From Trichaptum fuscoviolaceum (lineage: Eukaryota; Basidiomycota; Agaricomycetes; Hymenochaetales; Trichaptaceae): a stretch of 64,000 nucleotides of DNA. Positions 52,421-63,978 of the stretch are shown piece by piece (the first letter of the stretch is position 1; each line of letters begins with the position of its first letter). Made by a program: the position numbers and the translations under genes. Where the stretch lies: assembly GCA_910574455.1 (NCBI GenBank), contig CAJSYZ010000004.1, positions 2,853,528 to 2,917,527 of the forward strand. The letters are read 5' to 3'. The notes beneath the pieces were generated by a model. It was not told the DNA's origin. It searched no databases and saw nothing but the letters and a program-made list of their open reading frames with translations.

Positions 52421-54119
52421 GCATTGTAGACAGAGTGTCCTTGACGCCCCCCATACTGGGTGGGTGGCAGCCAGTTCTTGGTGTTGAGGCCTATGTATAT
52501 GGCGGCGGGCACACTACCCGATTTGGGTTTAGATACGGGCTGACTTGCCATGCATGTATATATTTCTCGTAGCACATTACTATACAGGGGATCGCTCTCT
52601 ACTCTTGACTGCCACCATCTGTGGCACACTCTCTAGATTTCCAACACTTGGTGTTGGCCAAGTACTGGAGCCGGTTAGCAATGATCTTCTCAAGGAGTTT
52701 CCCTAAGGTCTCCTCAAGGGTAATGGGTCGGTATGAACGTGGCGAGAATGGATCCTTCTTGTTTGGCTTCCTGAGCATTACTACCTTTGTTATCCGCCAG
52801 CACGCTGGGTGGTGGCCCAAGCGAAGACAGTCGTTGAACAAAGTTAGCACCTCTTTAGCATAGGACGCTATCACCCACTTAAGGGGACAGTATCCAACGC
52901 CCGAGGGGCCAGGGGCCGACAAGTTGGAAGTGCCGGCCAGTGCGTCCATAAGCTCTTTCATGAGTATTGGAGGCGCACTGGGGGAAGGAGGAGGCAGCGG
53001 GCCTTGGCCCGCTGCTGAAAGTGGTGGAGGAGGGGGAAAATATGTTGAGTGGAACAACTCACCTTTCTCCCACTCTGTACTGGTGAAGGTGCCATCTGCC
53101 TTGCGCAATGAGGGTACTGGAGTGGGGCGGACACCCAGGCCACGCTTGGCCCAGTTCCAGATGTTGGTGGAGTTAGCCTCCTGCACCTGCTCTGAATAGA
53201 AGAGGCGGCGCGCTGCCCTGGTAGTTGCCTTGAAGGCACGTTTGGCAGCTGCACGCAAACGCGCAGTGGGGGCTTCTTTGATAGCCATGAGGGACGCTGA
53301 GCACTTAGCTGACCACCAGGGTACTGCTGTTTTCGAGTGCTTGTGGGGCTTGGTCAAAGACTGCATAGCCGCTACCAGGGCGCTCTGAATGGCCTCGGCT
53401 TTTGCATCTAGTGAAGCAATGTCAGTAGCAGGGAGCGCAAACGCGTCCTGCAACAGGGGGAAGGCAACTGCACACCAAGCCTCTCTATCCTCAGGAGTTA
53501 GCTTGGGGGGGCGCGCCGGGTGGACAAAGGGTCCCACTGGCAGCGCCCATTTGAGAATGGTATGATCAGAAAGGGGAGATGGCAAGCTAGTGAATGTATC
53601 CATCACTTGCTCAGGGGGGATGTTTGGTGCTGCCCAGACCATGTCAATGGGACAGTGCGGCCCATCTTTGCCCGGACGAGTATCAACGTCTGGGTGATGG
53701 GCAGGTTCATGGCCATGCTCTCTGAAGAAGTCATCAAGGGGTTGCGCCTTGTTTGACTCTGCAGTAGTGCAGGCGAGTTCGGACCACGAATGGTGCCGGC
53801 GATTGAAGTCACCGGCAATTGTGAGGGAGGCGGCCATTGCCGGAGTGAGACTAAATAGAAACGACTCACCTGGGTCTGGGGTTGTACTCCGCCCTGTCCG
53901 GTGCCTGCTGACCATAGTAGTTGCAGAGGCGGACGGTGTGGGTGGAACGGACCTCAATAGTCAGGACGTCAGTGCCATGGGAGGCGGCGCCGACAATAGA
54001 CCAAGAAGATGGTGGAATGGTCCGAGAGACATATGTCACCACTCGAGGACGGGTGGCTGGTGGTAGGCAAGGTACATAGCCTGGGATTGATGGGACATTA
54101 AAGACGTCATCTCCCTCAG
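52421..54119 (-). pseudogene. LINE B ORF2 fragment: endonuclease to RT fingers
   Basis: It continues LINE B after the LINE D insertion. The first part (54119 to about 53960) is in a different frame from the next, so at least one frame change occurs near 53880-53960. Then IAGDFNRRHHSWSELAC, HCPIDMVWAAPN, LSDHTILKWALPVGPF, LSAPGPSGVGYCPLKW and SYRPITLEETLGKLLEKI follow. The solo LTR interrupts at YLANTK, and NWLPPTQYGGRQGHSVYNA ends at the poly(A) of LINE C. Confidence 0.88.
52482..52646 (-). repeat. Solo LTR, 165 bp
   Basis: On the minus strand it begins TGTTGGAAATC and ends GGCCTCAACA, a TGTTG/CAACA terminal pair. It is flanked by 5-bp duplicates CTTGG (52477-52481 and 52647-52651). Short LTRs of this kind occur in copia and TRIM elements. 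No internal region is present. It is unrelated to the copia LTR at 38439. Confidence 0.75.
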
Positions 54120-54492
54120 GGTTGGTAAGTGATTTTTTTTTTTTTTTTTTTTTTTTGGCTTTATTATTCCTGCAGCATAGCTAAGTACATGACCTATCTA
54201 CAACGGAGGCGCCCGTCATCGAGGTAAACTACGAAACTGGGCGGGAGGTGCCCGCCACCGAAGGTGGCGGCTAAGTGGGCGCACCGCCTATTAAAGAAGG
54301 GAAAAGGAAGAGGAGAGATTGGTTTACATATCACCACGCCCATGTCAAGGCGCAGGTGAACCTACACTACAAGCACAGACGAAGTTTAGAAAAGAAGGCG
54401 CGTCCGGGCACAGTACCTGGGCGTTAACCTGGGTAAAGCACCGTTCTGTCTGGGATCGCTGGTGCCTCATACATAAAAAGAAGTAAGTTGCA

Positions 54493-55026
54493 TCAAAGAT
54501 CAAGAGGGGGGTCTGAAACGTGACCGTTAAAATCATAAAGATCCGGGTCCGTGTCCTGAGTGCGTGGTCCAAGGGCGCGCCGTACGTACACACGAAGGGT
54601 CGTCAGGTCCATGTCCTGGTCGGTTGGGAGGCCATCTAGCTCCATCATCGCAAATGCAAGGCGGATGGCAGCTGAAGTGCGCTGAGTGGGGCGGTCGAGA
54701 TGCTTAGTGAACTTAAGCCACTTGCGAATCACGTCGATAAGAGGTTCGTCTGCCCACTCTGTGTGGTGGGCTGGGAGTGGGGTGCCTTTAGGCCAGACCT
54801 TTCCAATCCAAGGGCGGAAAGTCTCGCAGCCACCAAGTATGTGGGCGGCGGTCTGGGCAGGCCAAGGCGGATGATTGTGCCAGCGACAGTAGGTGATCAG
54901 GCCGTTTCTGCGCCTATATTCTGGGCTCATGCGCATCCAGTACGCCCCGAAGGGGCCAGCGCAGCAGAGGACTTGAGCAACTGCTGAAATCTCAGCGCGG
55001 GGGTAGGTGTCCGACATCTCCATGAG
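54493..55026 (-). pseudogene. LINE D ORF2 C-terminal piece
   Basis: The frame runs from LMEMSDTYPRAEISAVAQ to VSDPPLDL and the stop at 54493, followed by the 3' UTR and T-run. It is A-type in subfamily. Confidence 0.9.
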
Positions 55027-57824
55027 AGCAGGAGAAAGCTGAGTTGTTCCATTCTACCTACTTTCCTCCTCCCCCACCACTTCCAGCAGCGGGCTTACGC
55101 CCGCTGCCCCCACCTTCTGCAGCGGCGCCTCCCATACTCATGAAAGAGCTTATGGACGCCCTGGCCGGCACCTCCAACTTGTCTGCTCCTGGCCCCTCGG
55201 GCGTTGGATACCGTCCCCTCAAATGGGTGATTGGATCCTTCGCTAAGGAGGTGCTATCTTTGTTCAACGACTGTCTGCGCTTGGGCCACCACCCAGCGTG
55301 CTGGCGGATAACAAAGGTAGTAATGCTCAGGAAGCCAAACAAGAAGGACCAATTCTCTCCTCGGTCTTACAGACCGATTACTCTTGAGGAGACCTTAGGG
55401 AAACTCCTTGAGAAGATTCTTGCTAACCGTCTCCAGTTTCTGGCTAACACCCAGAACTGGCTTCCCCCAAACCAGTACGGCGGTCGTCAAGGGCATTCTG
55501 TCTATGACGCCGCCCAACGCCTTTTACAGATTGTGGAGAAAGCCCAGTCGGAAGACAAAGTGTGTTCGGTCCTAGCGGTGGACATACAAGGCTTCTTTGA
55601 CTCGGTCCATCCACAACACCTCCACCACCGGCTCTTGGAGTTAGGCTGTTCGCCAGACATGGCGGATTGGTGCCTTTCTTTCATGACCGGGCGGGAGGCT
55701 GCTATCTCTTTTGATGGCACCACACTCCCTAGCGTCCGCAAACCGGACTTTGGGACGCCTCAGGGCTCCCCTGTCTCACCCATTCTCTCCACTCTTTTTG
55801 CAGCTATTGCGATTCAGCGGTTCCGCCACCCTGACTGCGAGCTCCTAGCATACGTCGACGACCACATGATTGCCATCACTGGCTCATCAGTCACCGCCAA
55901 CTGCAGGAACTTAGTAGGCGCTTATCACCACCTCAACTCGCTCTTCAACGACATCAATCTCAACATCGAGACCGCGAAGACCGAGCTCCTCCATTTCCAC
56001 CCCCCTGGGCGTCGCCACAGATATCGCGGCTGGGACTCCCGGGGTGTCCAACTCGACGAGGACACTCTCATTAAGCCCTCCATCCCACTTCGGTGGTTGG
56101 GGATCTGGTGGGACCCGGCCTTGTCTTTCAAACCCCATGTTGAGCGCATGCACTCCAAGGGCCTCTCAACACTCGCCGCCATTCGCCTGCTCGCCAACAC
56201 AGAGCGAGGCATGTCCGCCCTCAACCTTCGCCAGCTTTACTCAGCCTGCGTCAGAACAGTCCTCGCATGGGCTGCGCCGGTTTGGTACACTGGCACCCGC
56301 CAGAAGACCCTTGTGGCTCGTCTACAGGGTGTCCAGAACACCGCTTGCAGGTGGATCCTTGGTGTTTACCGAGGCGCTTCACCGCTAAGCACCAATTACC
56401 TTTGCTCAATGCCCCCGTTTCAGTTTTATTTCAATTATCTTAAAACTAATCATGCTCTTCGCCTTTGGCGCACTCCTCATTCTGTAGGTAGACGTGCTAT
56501 TCCTGCAGCACAAAAACCACGCCTGTATTCTTCTTCGCTTGCCGACCGTGTCCCGATTGCCCAACAGGTCCCTGCGTACACACACTCTCCCTGGGAGGAT
56601 CCACTTGCCTTTGCTGGAGGACGCCTCAAATTTGCCATCCCTGCCGGTCCCGTTGACACTGACACTCGCCAGGCGTTTGTCTCATCTGCCAACTCTCTGT
56701 GCACCACATCCTCCGTCCAGATCTTCACGGACGGCTCCAGACTCGAGCACAAGTCTGGCTCAGCTATTGTCGCCATGCGCGGTCAACATCGCTTGGGCTT
56801 CAGACACTGCGCTTCCCCCAAAATCGCCACTGCCACTGACGCTGAGATCTTCTCCCTTGCGTCTGCTCCAGCTTGGGCTGCCTCTCACTTCGGCCGCCAC
56901 CTCCTGGAAGTGGAGTCCATTGTCTTCATGTCAGACTCGCTAACCGCCCTCCGCCTTGTCCGCGACTGGCCTTCAGCGCCTGGCGCCCACCTTCTACGCG
57001 CTTGGAAAGCAGGCATCACCAACCTGCTGGACATTCACCCCAACCTCAAAATCGAGTTTCACTGGTGCCCGGGTCACTCAGGCGTCCCAGGAAACGAGTG
57101 GGCTGATGAAGAGGCAAAGAAAGCCACAGAACTGCCACCCTCATCTTCCCTGCCTTCGATATCCGCCCTCCGCGAGCAGAACACCCTCAACGCCCAGAAG
57201 CAATGGGAGGACCACCTCGCCCACGCCACTGCCTCCAATGCCGACAAGTACTTGGCAATCACAGGCCCACCAAAACGTCGTCCGCGCGCACTCATGGAGA
57301 TGTCGGACACCTACCCCCGCGCTGAGATTTCAGCAGTTGCTCAAGTCCTCTGCTGCGCTGGCCCCTTTGGGGCGTACTGGATGCGCATGAGCCCAGAATA
57401 TAGGCGCAGAAATGGCCTGATCACCTACTGTCGTTGGCACAATCATCCCCCTTGGCCCGCCCAGACCGCCGCCCACATACTCGGTGGTTGCGAGACATTC
57501 CGCCCTTGGATTGGAAAGGTCTGGCCTAAAGGCACCCCACTCCCAGCCCACCATACAGAGTGGGCAGATGAACCCCTTATCGACGTGATTCGCAAGTGGC
57601 TTAAGTTCACTAGGCATCTCGACCGCCCCACCCAGCGCACCTCAGCTGCCATCCGCCTTGCATTCGCGATGATGGAGCTAGATGGACTCCCAACCGACCA
57701 GGACATGGACCTGACGACCCTTCGTGTGTACGTACGGCGCGCCCTTGGACCACGCACTCAGGACACGGACCCGGATCTTTATGATTTTAACGGTCACGTT
57801 TCAGACCCTCCTCTTGATCTCTGA
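55027..57824 (+). pseudogene. LINE E ORF2, RT and RNase H, lacks endonuclease
   Basis: One open frame of about 930 residues includes RT (VLAVDIQGFFDSVH, GTPQGSPVSPILS, YVDDHMIAITG) and RNase H (IFTDGSRLEHKSGSA, GHSGVPGNEWADEEAKKA). There are no internal stops, which indicates a recent insertion. Without the endonuclease and a promoter it should be inert. Confidence 0.92.
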
Positions 57825-58186
57825 TGCAACTTACTTTCTCTCTTATGTATGAGGCACCAGCGATCCCAGACAGAACGGTGCTTTACCCAGGTTAACGCCC
57901 AGGTACTGTGCCCGGACGCGCCCTCTTTTCTAAACTTCGTCTGTGCTTGTAGTGTAGGTTCACCTGCGCCTTGACATGGGCGTGGTGATATGTAAACCAA
58001 TCTCTCCTCTTCCTCTACCCTTCTTTAATAGGCGGTGCACCCACTTAGCCGCCACCTTCGGTGGCGGGCACCTCCCGCCCAGTTTCGTAGTTTACCTCGA
58101 TGACGGGCGCCTCCGTTGTAGATAGGTCATGTACTTAGCTATGCTGCAGGAATAATAAAGCCAAAAAAAAAAAAAAAAAAAAAAAA
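55027..58186 (+). mobile_element. LINE E, 5'-truncated, otherwise intact
   Basis: It begins at QEKAELFHSTYFPPPP in the RT domain, runs without interruption to the ORF2 stop at 57824, then has the 3' UTR with hairpin and poly(A) (58163-58186). It is very close in sequence to LINE A. It sits inside LINE D in the opposite orientation with no visible target duplicate and a deletion of the target. Confidence 0.9.
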
Positions 58187-59500
58187 ATCATGTGGTCGTC
58201 GACGTATGCTAGGAGCTCGCAGTCAGGGTGGCGGAACCGCTGAATCGCAATAGCTGCAAAAAGAGTGGAGAGAATGGGTGAGACAGGGGAGCCCTGGGGC
58301 GTCCCAAAGTCCGGTTTTCGGACGCTAGGGAGTGTAGTGCCATCAAAAGAGATAGCAGCCTCCCGCCCGGTCATGAAAGAAAGGCACCAGTCCGCCATGT
58401 CTGGCGAACAGCCTAACTCCAAGAGCCGGTGGTGGAGGTGTTGTGGATGGACCGAGTCAAAGAAGCCTTGTATGTCCACCGCTAGGACAGAACACACTTT
58501 GTCTTCCGACTGGGCTTTCTCCACAATCTGTAAAAGGCGTTGGGCAGCGTCATAGACAGAATGCCCTTGACGACCGCCGTACTGGTTTGGGGGAAGCCAG
58601 TTCTGGGTGTTAGCCAGAAACTGGAGACGGTTAGCAAGAATCTTCTCAAGGAGTTTCCCTAGGGTCTCCTCAAGAGTAATCGGTCTGTAAGACCGAGGAG
58701 AGAATTGATCCTTCTTGTTTGGCTTCCTGAGCATTACTACCTTTGTTATCCGCCAGCACGCTGGGTGGTGGCCCAAGCGCAGACAGTCGTTGAACAAAGA
58801 TAGCACCTCCTTAGCGAAGGATCCAATCACCCATTTGAGGGGACGGTATCCAACGCCCGAGGGGCCAGGAGCAGACAAGTTGGAGGTGCCGGCCAGGGCG
58901 TCCATAAGCTCTTTCATGAGTATGGGAGGCGCCGCTGCAGAAGGTGGGGGCAGCGGGCGTAAGCCCGCTGCTGGAAGTGGTGGGGGAGGAGGAAAGTAGG
59001 TAGAATGGAACAACTCAGCTTTCTCCTGCTCAGTGGTAGTGAAGGTGCCGTCTGGTTTCCTCAGCGAAGGCACAGGAGTAGGGCGGATACCGAGGCCACG
59101 CTTGGCCCAGCTCCAGATGTTGGTGGAATTGGCGTCTTTCACCTGTTCTGCATAGAACACGCGACGCGCTGCTCTGGTAGTGGCTTTGAAGGCGCGTTTA
59201 GCAGCGGCGCGCAAACGGGCGGTAGGGGCGTCCTTAATTGCCGCGAGTGAGGATGAGCACTCAGGGGACCACCAGGGGACCTCTGTTTTGGAGCGCTTTC
59301 TGGGTTTAGTCATTGATTCCATCGCCGCCACCATTGCAGATTGAATGGCTTTGGCTTTGGCATCTAGTTCAGCCTTGTCTGACGCAGGAAGCGCGAACGC
59401 CTCATGCAGCAAGGGAAAGGCAGTAGCACACCATGCCTCTCTGTCATCATTAGACAGTCTGGGGGGCCGTGGAAGGTGGACAAATGGTCCAACTGGCACC
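58187..59500 (-). pseudogene. LINE D ORF2 N-terminal piece: RT fingers and palm
   Basis: The minus frame runs from PVGPFVHLPRPPRLSNDD through LSAPGPSGVGYRPLKW, VLAVDIQGFFDSVH and GTPQGSPVSPILS to YVDDHM, where the poly(A) of LINE E starts. Confidence 0.9.
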
Positions 59501-59513
59501 GGTTGGTAAGTGA

Positions 59514-61508
59514 TGGTTGAGTGCCGATTTTGTACCAGGGCGGTTCCTGTATCAAAAGAAGGTGTGGGGGGTCTGGACTGTTAGCAAGAGAGGGGAAAAT
59601 GGAATGAATCGCTGATAGTGAGCGGCCAGCGTTCCACTGTAAGACACGTAGTGTGTCAATTATTAGTCCTTGTGCATGTGAGTGTTGTGGGCGCTGTTGT
59701 CAGCTGGTGCATTGGCGTACTTCTTCCGCTTGGGGCAGGCACTGGAGGTGGCCATGTGATCGCCATTGCAGTTAGAGCACTTTGTGGGATGGGGGCAATC
59801 TTCAGTGGCAGGGACTGCATCCTGGGCGCAGTTTGCACACTTGGTGCGGTGTTGGGCTGTGGCATGCTTACCTGCGCAATGCGCACATGTGCGTTGGGCC
59901 TTGCAGCCCTTGGAGGTGTATCCCAGGGCCTGGCACTTTGTGCATTGTGAAAATGCCGGGCGGACTGGGGGAACAGAGAGACAAAGTTTGTGGCCAAAGA
60001 GCCACACCCTGGGCGACTGAAGAAGCCGGGCGCGGATCTCTCCAGCTCTGTCAACAAAGGAGAATGCCACCGGGCAGAACTCAAGGTCAATGAGTCTGCC
60101 TGGTTGGCATGCGAATTGTGGTGGGACCACAAATTCCAGCCCCTTTAGGGCGGCATTTTGCATCAGCTCAGTGAGTAACTCGCCGGCTGTGTAAGGGACA
60201 CTGTCCTTGACTGCTGTATCCCTGGTAGGAACCATGGAGATGCACAGGTTAGAACGGGGTCGGACCCGGGAATAGGTGAGGGAGACCTGCTGGTCTGCAG
60301 CTTGTTCCCCTATGGTGCATATCTTTGCCATGTGCGCCGCTAGCGCGGCTGCATGACTGTCAAGGGTGGTGACCACCGGATTACCAGTGGGGGAGATGGG
60401 CTTTGCCGCAAATGTGCACACAATGTTGCCTCTGTGGTTGAAAACCGCAGAGAGCACTGTGACATGCGAAGAAGTAGGAAGGGATTGGAAGTACTCACGA
60501 GCAGCTGCTGTTAGTGCAGCCCCTGATTTCCTCTGTGCTGGGGGAATGTACCGCCCCGGAGTTAGGACTAAGGTGGGGTCCTTAGAATACACCGTGGGGG
60601 GAGGGGGTGGGAGGCGCGGCTTCCTTGGAGGCTTAGCTCTGGGTGTGGTGTTTGGGGCCGGGGTGGCTGCCATCTGCGCATATGAGATGGGGGGACTCAG
60701 GGTAACCGGGGGAGTGGCAGTTGTACCGCTGGCTGGCTTGCCACCCGTAGGTGGGGCCGGTTGCACTGTGGCACGCTGAGGGCGGGGCTGAGGTCGTTCT
60801 GAGATAGCCTGTACTTGTGTGGTGAGGGCGGTAACCTGGTTGGCAAGACGCGCAAACAGTGTCTGTGAGCACTATCATATCTTGGGGACCGACAGAAGGG
60901 GGTGGGCGCGCTGGTGAGTCAAATGGGGAGGGGACGGTGATAATAGGTGTAGGCCTGGCTGACGCTACACTCTCATTGTAACCAGTGGCGGCTGCGAGAA
61001 CAAGTCGCTGGGCTTGGAGGTCACTCGCTTGTGCGCTCTGTGCAGCAGAGATAGCAATGTGGGCTGCGCTAACAATGGCACCCACTGCTTCCGCTGCTAT
61101 CACAGCAATCTGGGATTCTGGCATTTCGCCTTCTTCAGGGGACTCGTCTTCATGCCTCTGTTCAGCGAGCTGGATGATGTGGCCGATGTGGGGCAGCAGG
61201 TCTAGCATCTGTGTCAAGAATCTAGGCCGAGCAGCATTACGGGGCCGGCGTTGGGTGATGGGGGAGAGCACCTCTGATGTGCGCTTCCTGGGTGGGGGGG
61301 TGGCAGGCTTGTTGTCATCATCATCTTCATCATCTTCAGATGGTGCCGGGCAATCATCCTTGGGCATGGGGCTGTCTTGTAGGACAGGAGTGTTGGGAGT
61401 GGCGCCAGACAGTGAGCCTGGCTTGGGAGTCTTTGGTGGTGGGCCTTTAGAGCCCGAGGCAGTGTTCTTGGACATAGGGTGTATGCAGTGATGCGCAGGA
61501 CAACCCAA
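59514..61508 (-). pseudogene. LINE B ORF1 and start of ORF2
   Basis: ORF1 starts near 61475-61508 (MSKNTASGSKGPPPKTPKPG), is frameshifted near 60870, and continues in another frame (LFARLANQVTALTTQVQAIS, VYSKDPTLVLTPGRYIPPAQ) to TAA near 59663. Its C-terminus has CCHC-like knuckles (CTKCQALGYTSKGCK, CAHCAGKHATAQHRTKC, CSNCNGDHMATSSAC). It is related to LINE A ORF1 in the second half, but the N-terminal half is much diverged. The ORF2 start (DTLRVLQWNAGRS) follows directly. Its ATG corresponds to ATA here, so the overlapping start seen in LINE A is lost. LINE D interrupts at GTQPSLTN. Confidence 0.85.
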
Positions 61509-61581
61509 CTATAGGGGAGCTATGGCTCGACCCAAATAGGAAGGTAGTGGTAAGAGGTCAAGGAGTGTCCTTGCATGGGCT

Positions 61582-63132
61582 GCGCCAGTCTGGTACACTG
61601 GCATCCGCCAGAAGACCCTTGTGGCTCGTCTACAGGGTGTTCAAAACACCGCTTGCAGGTGGATCCTTGGTGTATACCGAGGCGCTTCACCGCTAAGCAC
61701 CAATTTCTTATGTTCTATGCCCCCGTTTCAATTTTACTTTAACTATCTTAAAACTAACCATGCTCTTCGCCTTTGGCGCACTCCCCATTCCGTAGGTAGA
61801 CGTGCTATTCCTGCAGCACAAAAACCCCGCCTGTACTCTTCTTCGCTTGCCGACCGTGTCCCGATTGCCCAACAGGTCCCTGCGTACACACACTCTCCCT
61901 GGGAGGATCCACTTGCCTTTGCTGGAGGACGCCTCAAATTTGCCATCCCTGCCGGTCCCGTTGACACCGACACTCGCCAGGCATTTGTCTCATCTGCCAA
62001 CTCTCTGTGCACCACCACCTCCGTCCAGATCTTCACAGACGGCTCCAGACTCGAGCACAAGTCTGGCTCAGCAATTGTCGCTATGCGCGGTCAACATTGC
62101 CTGGGCTTCAGACACTGCGCTTCCCCCAAAATCGCCACTGCCACTGACGCTGAGATCTTCTCCCTTGCGTCTGCTCCAGCGTGGGCTGCCTCTCACTTCG
62201 GCCGCCACCTCCTGGAAGTGGAGTCCATTGTCTTCCTGTCAGATTCGCTAACCGCCCTTCGCCTTGTCCGCGACTGGCCCTCAGCACCTGGCGCCCACTT
62301 ACTACTTGCTTGGAAAGCAGGCATCACCAACCTGCTAGACATTCACCCCAACCTCAAAATCGAGTTTCACTGGTGCCCGGGTCACTCAGGCGTCCCAGGA
62401 AACGAATGGGCTGATGAAGAGGCAAAGAAAGCCACAGAACTGCCACCCTCATCTTCCCTTCCTTCAATATCCGCCCTCCGCGAGCAGAACACCCTCAATG
62501 CCCAGAAGCAATGGGAGGCTCACTTTGCCCACGCCACTGCCTCAACCGCCGACAAATACTTGGCAATCACAGGCCCCCCAAAACGACGTCCGCGCGCACT
62601 CATGGAGATGTCGGACACCTACCCCCGCGCTGAGATTTCAGCAGTTGCTCAAGTCCTCTGCTGCGCTGGCCCCTTCGGGGCATACTGGATGCGCATGAGC
62701 CCAGAATATAGGCGCAGAAACGGCCTGATCACCTACTGTTGTTGGCACAATCACCCCCCTTGGCCTGCCCAGACCGCCGCCCACATACTTGGTGGTTGCG
62801 AGACCTTCCGCCCTTGGATTGGAAAGGTCTGGCCTAAAGGCACCCCACTCCCAGCCCACCACACAGAGTGGGCAGATGAACCCCTCATCGACGTGATTTG
62901 CAAGTGGCTTAAGTTCACTAGGCATCTCGACCGCCCCACTCAGCGCACCTCAGCTGCCATCCGCCTTGCATTTGTGATGATGGAGCTAGATGGCCTCCCA
63001 ACCAACCAGGACATGGACCTGACGACCCTTTGTGTGTATGTACGGCGCGCCCTTGGACCACGCACTCAGGACACGGACCCGGATCTTTATGATTTTAACG
63101 GTCACGTTTCAGACCCTCCTCTTGATCTTTGA
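61582..63132 (+). pseudogene. LINE F ORF2 C-terminal half: RT thumb, RNase H
   Basis: The frame is open from the LINE B target site (APVWYTGIRQKTLVARLQG) to the stop at 63132. It contains RWILGVYRGASPLSTNF (shared with LINE B) and then A-type sequence (SSLADRVPIAQQVPAYTH, IFTDGSRLEHKSGSA). The 3' UTR carries the hairpin (about 63357-63375) and poly(A) at 63471-63492. Confidence 0.9.
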
Positions 63133-63492
63133 TGCAACTTACTTCTTTGTTATGTTTGAGGCACCAGCGATCCCAGACAGAACGGTGCTTTACCCAGGTT
63201 AACGCCCAGGTACTGTGCCCGGACGCGCCCTCTTTTCTAAACTTCGTTTGTGCTTGTAGTGTAGGTTCACCTGCGCCTTGACATGGGCGTGGTGATATGT
63301 AAACCAATCTCTCCTCTTCCTTTTCCCTTCTTTAATAGGCGGTGCGCCCACTTAGCCGCCACCTTCGGTGGCGGGCACCTCCCGCCCAGTTTTGTAGTTT
63401 ACCTCGATGACGGGCGCCTCCGTTGTAGATAGGTCATGTACTTAGCTATGCTGCAGGAATAATAAAGCCAAAAAAAAAAAAAAAAAAAAAAA

Positions 63493-63720
63493 GTCGTCTT
63501 AGACGACATTTGAAGTTCCCGGTACAGGTTAGCGACAGAAAGACGGATGCCTTAGCCACAGTAATGTTAGACAGCGGTGCGTCGGGGACTTTCATAAATT
63601 CCCGCTACGTTTCCCGACACGGACTCCAGACCCGGGATTTGGTAATCCCAATACTTTTGCGCAACGTCTGGTCCCGCTTCCCCGCCTCGCCATAGCAGAA
63701 GAAGTCGAGACCCCCTGGGG
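63493..63720 (+). pseudogene. Ty3/gypsy retropepsin fragment
   Basis: A frame with KFPVQVSDRKTDALATVML followed by the aspartic protease active-site motif DSGASGTFINSRYV and SRHGLQTRDL stops at 63695. It is bounded by the LINE F poly(A) on the left and a copia LTR on the right. There is no link to show it belongs to the gypsy copy at 1-8057. Confidence 0.8.
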
Positions 63721-63978
63721 TGTTGAAGTGACTTATTCCTCTCTATTTATCTCTTCTTATTGTTCTTTACATTTATTCATAACTTCATTCACGGACTCTT
63801 AGTACACTAGTGTGGGAACATTTAACCCCCTAAGAAATTAACATATATACTGCAGTGATACGTCCCTGTGCACCTTTAGCACTTACACTATCACTGCAGG
63901 TATGTAATTATTGTATGTTAGATCTAGAATACAGCACTTACACTATCACTGCAGACTCTGTCTGAGAAGTGTGCCGTT
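63721..63978 (+). repeat. Copia LTR, second copy, at right edge
   Basis: It is about 258 bp starting TGTTGAAGTGACTTATTCC and nearly identical to 38439-38696. The next bases, AATAGGTTATGAGCC, resemble a tRNA primer-binding site, so this may be the 5' LTR of another copia copy that runs out of the window. A solo LTR cannot be excluded. Confidence 0.75.

Larger units (their letters stand above)
54133..59500 (-). mobile_element. LINE D, 5'-truncated, split by LINE E
   Basis: The target duplicates in LINE B are GGTTGGTAAGTGA at 54120-54132 and 59501-59513. The T-run at 54133-54156 is its poly(A). The 5' end lies in the endonuclease C-terminus (VPVGPFVHLPRPPRL). The two pieces, 59500-58187 and 55026-54133, lack the middle of ORF2 (about 1.4 kb), lost at the LINE E site. 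Confidence 0.87.
44619..61566 (-). mobile_element. LINE B, full-length but repeatedly interrupted
   Basis: The target duplicates are GTCCTTGCATGGGCT at 44604-44618 and 61567-61581. The 5' end is at about 61560 and the poly(A) (T-run on plus) at 44620-44640. Its pieces are 61566-59514, 54119-52421, 49470-49126 and 46241-44619. Insertions are LINE D (54133-59500), LINE C (49471-52420), foldback FB2 (46249-49118) and a solo LTR (52482-52646). About 0.64 kb of its RT is missing at the LINE C site. Its sequence is a separate subfamily from LINE A. Confidence 0.88.
42926..63492 (+). mobile_element. LINE F, twin-primed (5' part inverted), split by LINE B
   Basis: The pieces are an inverted 5' segment (43627 back to 42926), a forward RT segment (43628-44618) and, beyond LINE B, the 3' half (61582-63492) ending in poly(A). 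The inner junction at 43627/43628 coincides with the true 5' end of the family (compare 26253), as expected for twin priming. Short duplicates GTCGTC flank it (42920-42925 and 63493-63498). The 3' half changes from LINE-B-like to LINE-A-like sequence around 61810-61840. Confidence 0.75.

Noticed and set aside
60366..61491. Plus-strand ORFs of 137 and 168 residues
   Set aside because: They are antisense shadows of LINE B ORF1, whose CCHC motifs identify the true strand.
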